Positions 1 to 11,717 are shown, numbered from the stretch's first letter. The stretch: DNA of 64,000 nucleotides from Ceriagrion tenellum (GCA_963169105.1 OY720642.1:17540965-17604964), one strand, 5' to 3'. Numbers and translations: made by a program. The notes: generated by a model not told the origin, from the sequence alone.

Positions 1-351
1 CCTCCTAGTGGTTGGTCGCGGGCAACGGTATGCTGGCTCTCAAGGCAGTCCTTTCAGAAGGGATCCTAGCTTTAGCAGAATAGGGAAAGCGGGCCTAGGG
101 TATTACTATGCTTTGGTTTCTCTTGTGGCATACTGGCGAAAATGTGCCAACACTGACCGGTAGAGCGCCATAACCGTTAGCAGGGAAAGCTGCACGTGGT
201 GCGGGTACTGCAAAGGCTGGTAACCTTGCATACTCTACTAATCCGTACTCAAAACAGTCACAGAGTAGCCTCGGACGGCCGAAGCCACGATGGGCGGCGG
301 AACCTGAATAAGGTTGGCACACCAAGATACGGACATAGCAAAACGACCTAG

Positions 352-1080
352 ATTATCGGCACCTGGAATGTGCGAGGAGTATATGGAAAGGAGAATGAGT
401 TGTTGAATGAAATAAAGGTAAAATGAATTGATGTTTTGTGTGAACGTGAAACTAAGCACAAGGGGCGGAATGTTATTACTGCAGATGGCGGTGGACTGGC
501 ACTGTGGTCAGGAGTTGACGATATTGAACACGGCAGTAAAGGTGTAGGACTAATTCTTAATAAGAGAGCTAAGTTACTCGTAAGGAAGTATGCTTTAGTA
601 TCTCCTAGATTGCTCTGGGTTCGCATGAAAGTAAGTATTAGGAGAGTTGTGATTGTGGCGTGCTATGAAACAGTATATGGAGGGAGTGACAGGGTGAAAG
701 ATGAGTTTTGGGAAAAACTGAGAAAGGTTTTGAATAAATGTGACGCTGGAGAGATAAAAATTGTACTAGGTGATATGAATGGCTGGGCTGGTGTGAGGTG
801 GGATGCATCTGAGAGACTGGTTGGGCCAATTGGTGACCCTCGAGTGAATGATAATGGTGAAAACTTGGTGAGTGTGTGCTTGGAAAAAGGATTGTTTGTG
901 TCAAATACATGGTTTATACAAAAGAGAATACATATGTTTACCTGAAAAAGGGGCGATTGTGAAGGCATAATTGATTTTGTTGTGTAAGATGAGAGATTGA
1001 GGGAGTTAGTGTAGAACACGAGAGTGATGAGGGGTGCTGAATGTGGAACAGACCACTGTATGGAACTCTCCAAAGTGAAT
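352..1080 (+). pseudogene. LINE endonuclease domain (copy A), broken by stops
   Basis: This translates as an exonuclease-endonuclease-phosphatase fold, the target-nicking nuclease of a LINE. Motifs in order are GTWNVRG near 358, a catalytic Glu in CERETK near 450, VACYE..YGG near 655, VLGDMNGWA near 766, SNTWF near 900 and GTDHC near 1048, the last being the family's SDH-type His motif. In-frame stops fall after EIKVK (TGA), after HMFT (TGA), after DFVV (TAA) and after LREL V (TAG). Copy B has the same stops at the same places. Each is one C-to-T change from a sense codon (CGA, CGA, CAA, CAG). An intact endonuclease of this kind would be part of a single long ORF with the RT. Confidence 0.85.
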
Positions 1081-2202
1081 CTGTGCAGAAAGAGGGTGAC
1101 AAGGAAGAATGTTGCGCGTAAGCCGTTGAGAGTAAAAGTGGAGAGGTTGCTAGACAGCGAGGTAAGAATGCAGTATGGTTGCATGCTTGGTGATGTTCGA
1201 TTCTTGAAGCAGAGAGAATGGGACGAATATATGTGAATCAAGAATGTGAATGATGCGTGGGAGTGTTTAAAAGGAGTGATTGCAGAATGTGCTGAAAGTG
1301 AATGTGGAAAAGGAGTGGTAGGAAGAATGAAATATGATGCTCGGTGGAATGAAGAAGTGAAAATTGCAGTCAGAGAAAAGAAAGAGGCGTACAAGAATAT
1401 GATTGCTGCCAAATCTGAGGAAGAGCGTAATAAGGCATGTGAGGTTTATAAAAAGAAAAAGAATGAATGCAAACTCATTGTGAAAGAGCAAAGAAAGAAT
1501 GCGTGCGGATGAAGCTAACAAAATGCCGAGCGATTTTAAAGGCAATAAAAACAGTTTAGGAAGTGGGTAAAATGTGTTACGATTGGTGAAGGCACGGGAA
1601 TGAATGCGGTATGGAACAAAAGTGCAGAGATCGTGTGAGATGAGAGCAATATCAGGGACTGCTGGAGGGAGTATTTTGAAGAATTATATGATAATGCTAC
1701 AGGCGCTGAAGATGAGCCTTGCAAAGAGGTATGAGAGAATGAGATGATGGAAAAGGAGATCAGTGAGAATGAGGTCATAAAGGCTGTGAGAGTATTGAAA
1801 AATGGGAAGGCTCAGGTGTAGACGGGATATCCAGTGAAATGTTGAAGTGTTGGTGTAATTTACTGATTTTTTGGCTGTGTGAAGTATATAATTTATGCTT
1901 ACAGGCTTCTGTTGTTCCAGTGCATTGGAAGATTGCAATCATCGTTCCATTTTACAAAGGTACGGGAGGAAAGATCGAATATAAAAATTATAGGGCCATT
2001 AGTTAATTGAGAAGGGAGAAGTGTTCAGCTTTGTTTGAATGGTAGTGAAAGAGGGGGATATCATTATAAACTTGTAAGTAGACTAAACGCCGTGGGTATG
2101 AGTTATCTAAGGATGAGAGTGTAATAACGAAACAGTTATATAAGAGTGAAATGAATGGTGTAAGAGGGAGAGGTAGGCCGGAAAAGTTTCTGTTGAATTA
2201 AT

Positions 2203-2418
2203 ACTAATTCTGTTGAATTAATTTTAATTACGAAATTGTCTACATTCAACGGTAACTTGTGGAATCCATTAGATAGCGGAGTGAAATGTATATGAAAAAG
2301 AAATTTCCAGCGCATAAGTATGTCTACGATTCTTGAGTTTTAAAAGAAATATCTCCATGAACTTTTAAAGTATCAGAGATTAATGGCTCCCTTTTATTTA
2401 CCACAAAAATAAGGAAGG
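2203..2418. other. Foreign AT-rich segment inside LINE copy A
   Basis: LINE similarity stops at about 2202 and resumes at about 2419 (GGAAGCGAAAATCGCCG). The intervening AT-rich sequence matches neither copy B nor copy C. It begins with a short duplicated motif (CTGTTGAATTAAT occurs twice at 2190-2221). I see no coding potential, terminal repeats or target-site duplication, so it could be an insertion or filler from a rearrangement. Confidence 0.5.
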
Positions 2419-2990
2419 AACAATAAGGAAGCGAAAATCGCCGTGTACAAAAGTGTACTTTTCCCTACTTTGTTGTATGGCAGTGAAACATGGGTATGTC
2501 AGGATAGACATAAGACTTAACGCCGTGTGTGTGAGTTATCTGAGGAGTGTTTGCGGTAAAGTAGGATGGATAGGGTCAGGAATGAGTTGGTAATAAAAGA
2601 ATGAGAGTTAGATTCTTCAGTAATGGACATGTATGAAATGAGTGTGCTTCGCTGGTTTGGCCATGCTGATAGAATGGATGAGAGTCGAATAACGAAGCAG
2701 ATATATAAGAGTGAAATGAATGGTGCGAGAGGTAGAGATTGGCCGAGAAAGTAGCGGTTGAGTGTGGTTGACGAAATTTTTAGGAGGAGGGATATTACTC
2801 CTAAAAACAGGAGGGCGTGTATAAAGCAGTTTATGGGGTTAAATGAGGCAAAAGAGGTTTGCAAGGATAGTTCAGTATGGAGGAAATTATTGAAGCAGAG
2901 CTAATTGTACTAATATGTATTTATGAGTGAAACTCTGTGACTGTGCCTAACCCGGAAGGGAACGGCGTGGTTGGTATGTATGTTTAAACC

Positions 2991-3319
2991 CAGCAAATTC
3001 CGTTTCTTCTAAATTTGTAGTTTTCTTCTTTTTTTTGAATTTTTTTTTAATCAAGAAAGTATCATCCGTAACTACCCTGCGGTCACTAATATTTTCAACA
3101 GTGTCAACCTAAATCACTAAATGCGGGATACTTGTTTCCAATGAGTCAAGAATATTGTTCCCTCAGTTAGGTCCCGTAGCTACCTGATATTGGGCGTTCG
3201 TATGCGGTAACACATCGTGCACGTACTCACGGCACTCATACTTTTCAGTTTATAAGTCTAAATTTCTGACTTTAGCACTTTCCCACTATCCCAAAAGGAT
3301 ACAAGCCGGTAATCTGTGG
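2991..3319. other. Unassigned AT-rich sequence
   Basis: There is a T-rich tract at about 3027-3050 and no reading frame, terminal repeat or recognisable family between the LINE end and the next dispersed repeat. Confidence 0.4.
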
Positions 3320-3690
3320 GCTACATCTACATAATACCCTGCGAGCCGCCACATGGGCTGCTAGCAGGGGGTGTTAGGTCACCAGCCTTGTAAAGATGTA
3401 AGGTTTTGGAGGTGGAATGATGACATGTATTATAAGAGTGTATTTTGTGGAGCTCAAATTTTATTGAGGTCGCTTATTTTTCACGGAAAGAACGAGTTTT
3501 TGTACCTATCTGTTCGGCAATGTATCTCTCTTATTTTATCGCATCTGTCAGACCTAAAGATGTGCTGAGGAGTCATGATAATATTCTCTATGTCGCTCTG
3601 AGAAATATGAGTTCTAAACTTATCAAGCAACCTAAGCCTAGCGTGTAGCCTCCGAGTCTCTAGGGGCTCCCACCTTAATCCACCTTAGTC
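3320..3690 (+). repeat. Dispersed 'CTACATCTACAT' insect repeat
   Basis: It starts with CTACATCTACATAATACCC, a motif I associate with a very common insect interspersed repeat. Further along, 'TACCTATCTGTTCGGCAATG' and a stretch ending in TCTAAA also resemble members of that family as I remember them. A second truncated copy starts near 20083 (CTACATCTACATGATATCC). Short open frames across it are low-complexity and I do not call them genes. The assignment is from memory of the family, not a search. Confidence 0.45.
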
Positions 3691-4744
3691 TGAACCAGAG
3701 GTTGGGTGTTCGACTCCCGTTCTAAGGGCCGCAGATTCGAGAGGCCTGGTAGGTATATCATATGGCTGTGGTAACCAACTTTAAAAAGAACATTACCCTA
3801 ACTGAGAGGTAGGAGACTTAGCAGAAGGCATTGGTGGCGCAGATCAGCAATACCTCCGGGTTTCGTGTTGGGTTCTTTCCTACACTGACAATGCGATCAG
3901 CTTCTCACGCGTTTTTAGACGTCGTCCTCATCCTTATCCACGAAAACCATGACTTAAGCTTATCACTGGTGCGAGAAAATCCTATACGATACCTCTTTAG
4001 CGGATCGTCATGGTTGAGTATGAATATTATTTTGCTAACTCCCTCGGGATTACCGAGAGATAATCATTATGTGCCAATATCCAAGATAATACGTGGCGGA
4101 ATATCCTCTGGATCGATTGATTCTATAATTCCCATAAATGGTGAATAATTTTGTTAAGATTACCCTATCTTAAATATCGTCCGTCAGCCAACTTTCTGTG
4201 CTTATGATGATGTTACTCTATGTGCTTTTAATTATACGGTGGAATTGTATTTTAAAACTATGGGAATTAACTACAGCTACGACTATTGCATCATATTTCT
4301 CTTAATTGCGTTCCGGAAATATTTCTAATTCGCCGTCATCGATTAAGCTATTCCTCGGCCCTTTTTTCGTAATACTCTGTAATAATTGACCTACTAGAAA
4401 CAGCTGATTTTTTAATTACATATTCTATATGCCAAACAGAACTGCTGTCGACAGGGCCGGCAACATTCCGGCTCAAAAAGAAGGATGAAGAATATTAGAC
4501 TTCGTTGGCCAAAGCTCAAAAACTCCGGTAAATGCGACTATTTGCGGTCCGCCGCCGCCGACTCGACGTGCATTTATTCGCTCGATCTGGCGACGCTATT
4601 CTGCCCCCAGGAACCAGAAACTGAATTAATTTGGACGTATGAGTTCATTTATGCTAAAGCATTACGATATTAATTTTTTTTCATTGGTGTAGAGAGCGGA
4701 GGCATTTACTTTTAGTAAGAAAGATTCCGCCCGTTCTGCCTGTC
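3691..4744. other. No gene recognised
   Basis: The sequence has mixed composition. The longest open frames (for example 3831-4148 on the plus strand) have no recognisable domain, and codon use does not suggest selection. I see no repeat copy elsewhere in the window. Confidence 0.4.
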
Positions 4745-5612
4745 CAGTTTTACCCATGAAACTGGTATGTTTTCCTAGACTGTTAGGAGCTCTTATGTAT
4801 ATGTGATGCATTTTTCATAGCGTTGATTACTTTTGTTCAACTGCGCTGTTTCATGCCGTAACTTTATGGCACTGCTAAGTCGTTCCTAGAACGAAGACTC
4901 AGTCTCCTCACTAAGATGTAGCAATGGGACTAGTTATCTTTGGGGAAATGTAGAGAAAACGGGATCATCTTTGAATTTTCAAGTCATATGGTAAATATAT
5001 GACTTGAGCGTGACTTAAATCTTGATCTCTCACTTACCAGTAAGATATTTTAGCCGGTTACAAACTCAATACCTCTGTATTTCAGGGTAATTTTCCAAGG
5101 GGGCCTAAGCGAAGTAGACTGTTCTCCTCTTCCCGATAGAGTGCCACAATAGTCTTTTGTACTTTATATGGTCGCAAAAAATGCGGACCCAATCGTCGAT
5201 GACGCTAATAATAAACTGTGATGCAGTTAGTTTATTTTGACGCATTTGTTAATTTATCTAAAGGCATTGCAGATATTCATTTTGATTTCGTTGTTTGAGA
5301 ACGCAGAAACATAAACGAAAGTAAAAGTTACCCACCTTGCAGCGCTTTGAGTTTTACCCGCGAAACATGTATGATTTCCTAGACTGTTAGGAGCTCTTAT
5401 GTATATGTGCTGCATTTTTGATAGCGTTGATTGTTTTTGTGCGACTGCTCCGCTTCGTGCCATAACTTTAAGATACTGCTAAGTTGCACCAAGAACGACG
5501 ACTCAGTCCCCTCACATGAACATAGCAATGGGAATAGTTTCCTTTGCGGAAATGTAGAGAAAACGGGAATATCTTGGAGATTTCATTACATTTTCGGTGT
5601 TTAGAGCGATGA
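4745..5612. repeat. A-B-A repeat unit (copy 1 of the GPCR-associated repeat)
   Basis: Block A (4745-4990, centred on CTAGACTGTTAGGAGCTC) is followed by block B (5009-5345, starting near GTGACTTAAATCTTGATC) and a second block A (5347-5612). The two A blocks are clearly homologous but diverged. The order B-A recurs at 17139-17745 and, reversed, at 45513-46122. This makes an A+B unit of roughly 600 bp that is at least partly tandem. No open frame of interest is shared by the copies. This locus lacks the GPCR-like segment that accompanies the other two. Confidence 0.8.
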
Positions 5613-6984
5613 AACAATTGGTTTTTAGCCGAGTTCTTATTAATGACACAGCGGAGACAAAGAGCACTTCAGAGACCCCCGGATTATCGTGAACGAACTT
5701 CCACTTTGCCGACGCGGGCCGAAGCTGCTCCGATTATCGAAGCTAGTAGCATCAAGCATTTAGCCTCAGCTAAAGCAGAGCGAGAGAAGCGAGCTGACCC
5801 TCCGGGCGGGTTCGGGTGCATCCTCTACGTTACCACCCCGTCACGCTCAAGCATGTTAACGCCATGCAGGCTTGGATAATCTGCCACGGCTTGTTTCTCT
5901 CGTCATTAGTTTTATGAGCTCTTCCTTCGTCACCTCGGGATGCATCGTGGGGCTGCGTGGGGTCTATTGTACAAACCTCCACCTCCCTTTCTTGCGGACC
6001 CATTCCCACATTGCGCGTGCGCTGATAGAAAGCTTCCTGATCTTTCAGAAGGTAACCGGTGCTCAGGAGTAAAGGCCATTTCTCTCTTTTCTCTAGTCAG
6101 TGCTGATTTTATTACTGAAATTAGTACCGAAAACTCAGAACCGTATTCGGGGCATAAATCGAATTCAATGCATCGGAGCCTGAGTATACGCGATGCTGAT
6201 GTCTGTGCTTTGTGGCGCTTACCGGGCATTCACTAAACTATGCAATGCAAATTAGTCGGGCCGTGTTGTTTTGACATAGTTTGTGTTTTTAACAAAGCAT
6301 TCTAAGTTCTCTTCATAAAACCAGTCAATGAGTTACAGATGCCTCCATGAAACATTCTCTGTATTATAGTTTACACAGCTTCCCCGAAGATGACTTGGGT
6401 AGACTAGAGCTCCACCACCGGTGATCTCTCGATACACTTGACTCGCCTACTTGCCTATGATCGGTCGTTGGATTCAAGAATCAGATGGAAAATAAGAATC
6501 GTAGTTATTTCTCTTTTAAATACCAATAATCGAATTTGATTACGTGATTGGATTCATTCACACCATTTATAAGGTGTGGCTTTAAGCGTGCTGAGTTCAG
6601 TTCGAGTTTCAGTACTGAAATAAGGATAGTATAAAACGGCCATAACGGTCATTGCACGTTTTTCAATTCCAACGCATCTTGAAAACAACTTCACGTCCTC
6701 CGAGCGTCAATTCAACTCGCACCAATCCTTCGACCTCCATTTTTGCCCCGTTGGCTGCTCACACGATTTTTGTCTCCCGACTAAATGGGTCTTTTTCTTA
6801 CAAGGTCTACCCGGATGAGAAGAACTCCAGCTGCGGTAACTACCAAGACCTCTTGCCCTGCGATTCCTTCTGTCGTTCCCTCATTCTAGAAGAGGTCATT
6901 TCTCACCTCGGAAGTCCCGGCGGATTTCCCCAACTTCCCCTTTCTTCCTCCCCCCCCCCCCGAACCATCGTTTCTTGAATAATG
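5613..6984. other. No gene recognised; moderately GC-rich
   Basis: Several open frames of 66-108 codons overlap on both strands (for example 5643-5879, 5940-6236, 6652-6978 plus; 5930-6229 minus). None contains a domain or signal I recognise, and their coexistence on both strands suggests chance openness in GC-richer DNA. A C-run lies at about 6949-6962. The sequence leads into the promoter-like region below. Confidence 0.35.
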
Positions 6985-7575
6985 TTCATGTTCCTCGTTG
7001 TTCGGGCTAAGGGTTCATATGAGGAGAGTTTTCCCCTGTGTAACGTCAGGCATGGTGGCTTCAGAAATAGGGGTGCCGAATGGTCAATCTAAGAGACGGT
7101 CATATCCTCTGGAACTACGCAGTAGAACATTCTAGAAGAGGGGAGGGACCCTCTCCCCTCTCGGTAGGATCATACAATCCCGTTCCCCTGGGCCCGGCCA
7201 ACCGTATATAAGGGCAGCGGAACAAGCATAGGGAGCAGAGGTATCAGTTCACCTGGTCAAGCCGTAGCGGTAATATCGCTCGTGTTGAAGAGCTCTCGGC
7301 AGAAGACTTCAACGGCATCAGACTTCGAACGGCATTAGAATTTGAACGGCATCCTAAGCGCGGTGCGCGCAGGCAGAAGTCAACCAACGTCAGTAGCGGC
7401 GAAGACATCCAGCAGTCAGGCTACCAGTGCGGCTGAGGGCCCCAGTATTATGTCATTTCTCTCTCCAGCACTCGGAGTGAGAGATTGTTTGTACAGCCTG
7501 CTTGTGTATAGAATCCAGCGATTTGATCCCGCCTGTTGAAACCTCTTCATACAGTCCACTTGGGTCTTTTTGTCA
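6985..7575 (+). mobile_element. Candidate solo LTR or Pol II promoter region
   Basis: A GC-rich block ends in a TATA box (TATATAAG, 7205-7212) followed 41 bp later by an arthropod-type initiator TCAGT (7244-7248). A region with repeated 'ACGGCAT' follows and ends near GTCAACA at about 7575. A TG start near 6983 and a CA end, with a central promoter, fit a solo LTR of about 590 bp. I do not see a convincing 4-6 bp target duplication, no primer-binding site or internal gag/pol is present, and the TATA-initiator spacing is longer than usual. It could instead be an ordinary promoter of an unseen transcript. Confidence 0.35.
7205..7248 (+). promoter_or_regulatory. TATA box and TCAGT initiator pair
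   Basis: TATATAAG lies at 7205-7212 and TCAGT at 7244-7248, downstream of a GC-rich stretch. Arthropod core promoters usually have about 30 bp between TATA and initiator, so the spacing here is loose. This is the only such pair in the window that also sits in compositionally distinct sequence. Confidence 0.35.
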
Positions 7576-8486
7576 ACAAGCAAAACCTGACCCCCTAAAC
7601 TCGTCCTTCTCTCCTCTTTCTTGAACTTGGCGCGAACTCCTTAAGTAGGCGGCACACAAGTAAAGGGAGTGAAGAGGCAGTGCCATAGGCGACTCTTCCT
7701 TCATTTTGAGATATTAAGAAATAGAAGTTTGACACCAATCTTTAAATCTGATGGTTGAATTGGAAATATTATCTTGGTATAACTTACACTATTATATGTT
7801 ATGAAGTTTGTATATTTTGTATTTGGAACATAAATTTTCTTCCCTAACTCTGTTTCAGAGCATTTTATAATAATAAAAGCAAATATCATGGGCTAATGAG
7901 TATATTTCACGAAACATATACTGAAATATTTTATGATGATTACCATTCATTTAAGAAGAACACATATTCATTGAATTGAATTTACTATTTTCAAGAATTA
8001 TTGTGTGATTTTATCTGGCGTTAGTTTCTGATTGGTCTTACACAGAACCGTTTACACTATCAACATGGTGGCCTATTTGGGTTAAATTTAGGTACTCCAA
8101 GAGCTACTTGAATGTCTTAGATCTCGTAGACACTAATGCCCGTACCAGACTTGGGCAAAGACCCGGAGTTCTGTTTCTTTCCTGTTCGGCTTCCCACACA
8201 ATGAAGTCGACCTTCCTGCTCTGCGTCCTGGACATCCTTAGGTTGCTTTCCGCGGTTTCCAATGGGGAACTGCGTTCTTTCGCTCAGACGATGCGTCTTC
8301 GAATAGACGGAATTTAGTCTCCACTGCCTACTCGTTCGCGTGCGTGATTTTATTTCAATGTTCTAAGTGGTACGCGGTGTCTTCACTGGTTAGCCCTTCG
8401 AAAACTGTCCTCCCACCTCTTTTCTCTCTCCGTCGGTTCTGTTATCACGGATACCCAACTCGAATTTGCTATCCAAAAATTTTTAC
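7576..8486. other. No gene recognised
   Basis: AT-rich to about 8100, then a GC-richer patch with an open frame at 8108-8317 that has no recognisable domain. Confidence 0.4.
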
Positions 8487-8850
8487 ACCAGGGTTGAAAT
8501 TCGCCATGAAAAAATAATTTGACTTGACCGGGATTCGATTCCGGATCACCCAATTGCCGGCAATGTGTGTTAGCCAGTTACACCACCAAGCCATCTTCCT
8601 TCACTGCGAATTTCGAGGGGTGTTTATGCAAACTAGATGTTCAGGTCTCAAGTCTACGTTATAGCACATGAGACGGAGTCATGCTCACAAAGCCACTGTC
8701 GCGGTGGATAAACCCAACGTTTTCGTTTTTAAAACGACGAAATTGACAAATTTCCAATCATTGCATTTGACAAATGATATAGTACGCAATCACTTGCACG
8801 GATTCATATACACCAGGTTTGAAATTCGCCATGAAAAAATCCATTTACAA
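8487..8850 (-). mobile_element. tRNA-derived SINE, minus strand, with duplicated tail
   Basis: On the minus strand, about 8588-8520 reads as a tRNA-like head with a D-arm (GTGTAACTGGCTAACAC) and a B-box-like TCGAATCCCGG. It is followed by the tail TTTTTTCATGGCGAATTTCA. The same tail motif occurs again at about 8809-8845, so two tails in the same orientation lie about 320 bp apart. Heads of related structure appear at 32.3 and 49.3 kb. Confidence 0.6.
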
Positions 8851-9138
8851 AGTACAAAATTTTTTATTTCCTAGGGGGAGAAAATTCTACTTCTGTATTT
8901 TCTGATGACTGCCCTACTGAACCTACGCTTTCGGGGTTCGCTTCTGATGTAAGTGACTCGCGACGAGAGAATATACCAGACGATTGGGCTCGAAGAAGTA
9001 AAACGTGAAAAGTTTTGGGTTACCCTTTGAGATGGGCCCCAGCGCAAGGTGGTAATCGGGCGGTCATTATACATCGCAAAAAGCACACTTAGACATGGCC
9101 CTGCGGGTGAGTACAATTTACTCATATTGTCGACAATG
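8851..9138. other. No gene recognised; upstream flank of a SINE insertion
   Basis: The sequence has mixed composition and no domain. It runs up to the SINE whose other flank is LINE sequence, so part of this stretch may be decayed LINE, though I cannot read it as such. Confidence 0.3.
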
Positions 9139-9149
9139 ACATACTGCAG
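9139..9149 (+). repeat. Target-site duplication of the SINE (left)
   Basis: ACATACTGCAG, repeated exactly at 9458-9468, marks the insertion point. Confidence 0.85.
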
Positions 9150-9457
9150 GGGGATCGGGTTGGTGTGGTGGCTAGAGTACTGTCTAACCATACGGGCGAC
9201 CAGGGCTCAAATCCCCGAAGAGGAGGATATTTTTCAGAGGAAACCCGATCCCTACTTGAGTGTCTTGCGGAGGGCACTTCAAGGACAGTACTCCGTCTGT
9301 CGGATGAGACGTTAAACCGTGGTCCCCTAGGCGCCATTCGTTAAGAGCAGGCTAATGCCGACGCTGGGTTTCTATCCACCCTTCCTCCCTTACCTATCTC
9401 CTATGGCGCAAATAACCTTAGCTGTCGGTCGCCTCCCCAAATATCCAATCTAATCCA
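9150..9457 (+). mobile_element. SINE family 2, copy 1, with 11-bp target duplication
   Basis: The tRNA-like head begins GGGTTGGTGTGGTGGCTAG (A-box region) and carries a B-box-like GGGCTCAAATCC. The body contains the conserved core GGATGAGACGTTAAACC and a pyrimidine-rich end, and the tail ends CCAATCTAATCCAA. It is flanked by ACATACTGCAG at 9139-9149 and 9458-9468, an exact 11-bp target-site duplication. Two more copies lie at 15434-15700 (plus) and 48305-48618 (minus). SINEs are transcribed by Pol III and mobilised by LINE proteins, and the short CCAAT-type tail suggests a LINE partner with a similar 3' end. Confidence 0.9.
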
Positions 9458-9468
9458 ACATACTGCAG

Positions 9469-9780
9469 GCTTTCGAGATGAGGCTGTGGAGGTGAATGGA
9501 GAGGTTGCAGTGGACGGAGAGGAAGATAACTAGGAAGTGCTTAATACGGTGGTGAAGAAAGGAAATTTTTGGATGAGAATAAGAGGAGGCAGAGTAGGTG
9601 GCTGGAAGCTGTGATGAGGGGAAATGAGTTTCTCAAGTGCGTGATACATGGAAGGATTGTAGGCGAGCGGGAGAAGGGGGATGAGGGTATTAGGTTCTAT
9701 AGATGAGATGAAGAAGGGTTGGACTTACGCGGAGATAAAGATTTAAATGATATAGGGAGATAAGGTCCCTCAGATGTGAA
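9469..9780 (+). mobile_element. LINE C-terminal fragment, plus strand
   Basis: In broken frames this reads as the C-terminal region of an insect LINE: FEMRLWRWMERLQWTERK (compare the usual FEMWCWRRM...WTDR), then a R-R-R-Q-W-like segment and a 'RR.GLTRR..FK.YREI' end. The 20.5, 25.6 and 48.7 kb antisense fragments encode the same kind of region. It is non-functional, and the SINE above sits at its upstream edge. Confidence 0.7.
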
Positions 9781-9834
9781 AATCTGTGGGGACTTACTCA
9801 TGTGATTTCTTCCATTTTTCAATAAAACCTACCC

Positions 9835-10396
9835 TTAAGGTAGTTGGAGCGAAATATCATTTTACCTAGAAATCAATGAATTTGATCTCATTTCAAAGAA
9901 AAATATCTCACCCTTCTAATGACACCAAAAACTCAACCCCTTACCACATCTATTTCCGAGACATTTGACGAAAAATACCAGCCCTTTTACATGGGAAATG
10001 GTATATGTATGCACTCCAGAGAGAAATTATTTACAAAAGGAGGAATATAACACTTAGATGTCGTAAACAAAAAACTAACAGCGTGTAGTTTGTATGTTTT
10101 CTCAACTAATTTTGAAAATTAATCACATTGTCACCTTAGTAAATTCTATGGGAACACAAAAACATTCCGTTTTGAAGGAGTTCCAAACGCACCGCGCAAA
10201 AATAACGAGTCAAGTTAAAGACTTATTTACATATTTTCATTTAATTACTTACAATTTCAGCCTTGTAAAACTATATTATTGCCCCATTAATAATGCAATA
10301 TTTAATTCATGTGCCCTACAGCTGGTGAAATCAAAAATATAATTCGAATATGATCTCTATTATGACAAGGAAACTATCTCGCTCTGACTACCTTAA
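9835..10396. mobile_element. TTAA-flanked MITE, copy 1
   Basis: This 562-bp element is bounded by TTAA. The ends are inverted: TTAAGGTAGTTGGAGCGA on the left and the reverse complement of TTAAGGTAGTCAGAGCGA on the right. A full-length homologue lies at 36084-36634, also bounded by TTAA with inverted ends. A TTAA target is characteristic of piggyBac-type transposases, so a non-autonomous relative is the simplest reading, although the GGTAGT end is not the classic piggyBac CCC end. No transposase is encoded. The open frame at 10094-10342 is not convincingly conserved in the second copy. Confidence 0.8.
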
Positions 10397-10667
10397 CTGG
10401 TAGATTGCATTATTATTTATTTCATACTCTTAGCAATAAGATTGTGGCCTAAAATTAACAACTATGCATCTCATAGATGCGCAGTGCCCATTAATTCCCC
10501 ATTTCCAATTTTCCATGCGCTCCGCCCTTCCACCAATTGTCATGGCCCGGATGGTAATGTGGCTAATTCAAAGGATTCCGCAATGAGCATGGTAGTTGGA
10601 GAATCAAAGGGACACCCAGAATCTTAGAAAATGGCTTTCCTAGTATAACATTTCAGCTGTGGCTTAC

Positions 10668-10821
10668 CTCTGGTTGGACTTGGAGCATCGCCAGGGTGAA
10701 GTGGGAAGCGTTCGAAGGAGTCTCGGCGGCGTCTGGTGTCTGATGGCAGCGAACGGCGCCGGGTTCGGACCTCGACGCTCCGGCGGCGAGGTCGAATGAA
10801 ATGCTTCGAATACTGCGACAC
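10668..10821 (-). CDS. Candidate orphan exon, Arg-rich, with a good splice donor
   Basis: A minus-strand open frame starts at an ATG at 10821 and reads through a GC-rich patch as an Arg/Ser-rich peptide (RPRRRSVEVRTRRRSLPSD...). It meets a strong donor (CCAGAG|GTAAGC) at 10668/10667. I recognise no domain, and arginine richness is expected from GC-rich sequence. I found no acceptor or second exon. It may be a first exon of a host gene or chance. Confidence 0.2.
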
Positions 10822-11365
10822 GCGTTCGTATTATCTAGTCAAGTCACGTGCGTTCACGGCTATGACGGCTGTCCAATATGTCTCTTGTGTGGTCTCGCAA
10901 CGGCGTCTATTTATGATACGATACGCTTTTACTTCGAGTATAAGTGGTAATCATTTTTTTGGCCAAAAATGTCAATCAAAATCCATGCTTTGAGCATGAA
11001 TCGAGTTCAAATTCGCTTAATATCCATCCTTCGCTATTAAAAAAGCAAACCATAAAAGTCATAGGTATGAATATTGAAGTTAAATATGACAAAAATTATA
11101 AAAAATGAAGACAAATTTAGATCAACATATGGGGAGTATTTTTAGATGTAGCATTCGGATGTGTAGATGTCTTGAGCGACCTTCGAAGCTATTGTCAGTG
11201 TTGTATATGGTGTTTCGAGGCGTGGAAGCCTCATCGTCGATGTCATCTTGATTTAGGGTATCATAATCCTTCTGTACCATTCTCATCTCATAATTGAGCT
11301 CAATTTTCGGAATATTTAATGTCATTTTTCTCAATTGTGACCCAGTGAGTCAGTGCACCACATAT
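10822..11365. other. No gene recognised
   Basis: AT-rich sequence between the candidate exon and LINE copy B, with no repeat partner found in the window. Confidence 0.4.
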
Positions 11366-11717
11366 AACTCCTAGTGGTGGGTCGCTGGCAAGGTTATGTT
11401 GTCTCTCAAGGCAGTCCTTTCAGAAGGGATACTACCTTGAGTAGAATAGTGAAAGCGGGCCTAGGGTATTAGTATGCTTTGGTTTCTCATGTGGCATGCA
11501 GGCGAAAATGTGCCAACACTGACCGGAAGAGCGCCGTAACCGTTAGCAGGGAAAGCTGCACGTGGTGCGGGTACTGCAAAGGCTGGTAACCTTGCATACT
11601 CTACTAATCCGTACTCAAAACAGTCACAGAGTAGCCTCGGACGGCCGAAGCCACGATGGGCGGCGGAACCTGAATAAGGTTGGCACACCAAGATACGGAC
11701 ATAGCAAAACGACCTAG

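Larger units (their letters stand above)
1..2990 (+). mobile_element. LINE family 1, copy A (rearranged, dead)
   Basis: This is a non-LTR retrotransposon copy that is already in its 5' region at the window edge. Positions 1-2000 align base by base with 11369-13370 (copy B). An endonuclease region starts at about 352, a charged linker runs to about 1800, and the start of the reverse transcriptase (GKA...SSEMLK) is at about 1800-1860. After about 2010 the order breaks: the core of the RT is missing, a short C-terminal segment (about 2076-2202, like 33090-33345) is followed by unrelated sequence, and then the C-terminal region resumes (about 2419-2905). The 3' end has the same terminal sequence as the other copies (GGAAGGGAACGGC, then TGGTATGTATGT). 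Several in-frame stops make it non-coding. The family belongs to the apurinic-type-endonuclease LINEs (RTE-like or a relative); I cannot fix the clade. Confidence 0.9.

Noticed and set aside
95..325. Minus-strand 76-codon frame, repeated at 11461-11691
   Set aside because: It is antisense to the 5' leader of LINE copies A and B and is conserved only because the LINE is duplicated.
663..1412. Long minus-strand frame (249 codons), with a 267-codon partner at 11971-12774
   Set aside because: It is a Ser/Phe/His-rich antisense shadow of the purine-rich LINE coding strand and has no domain.
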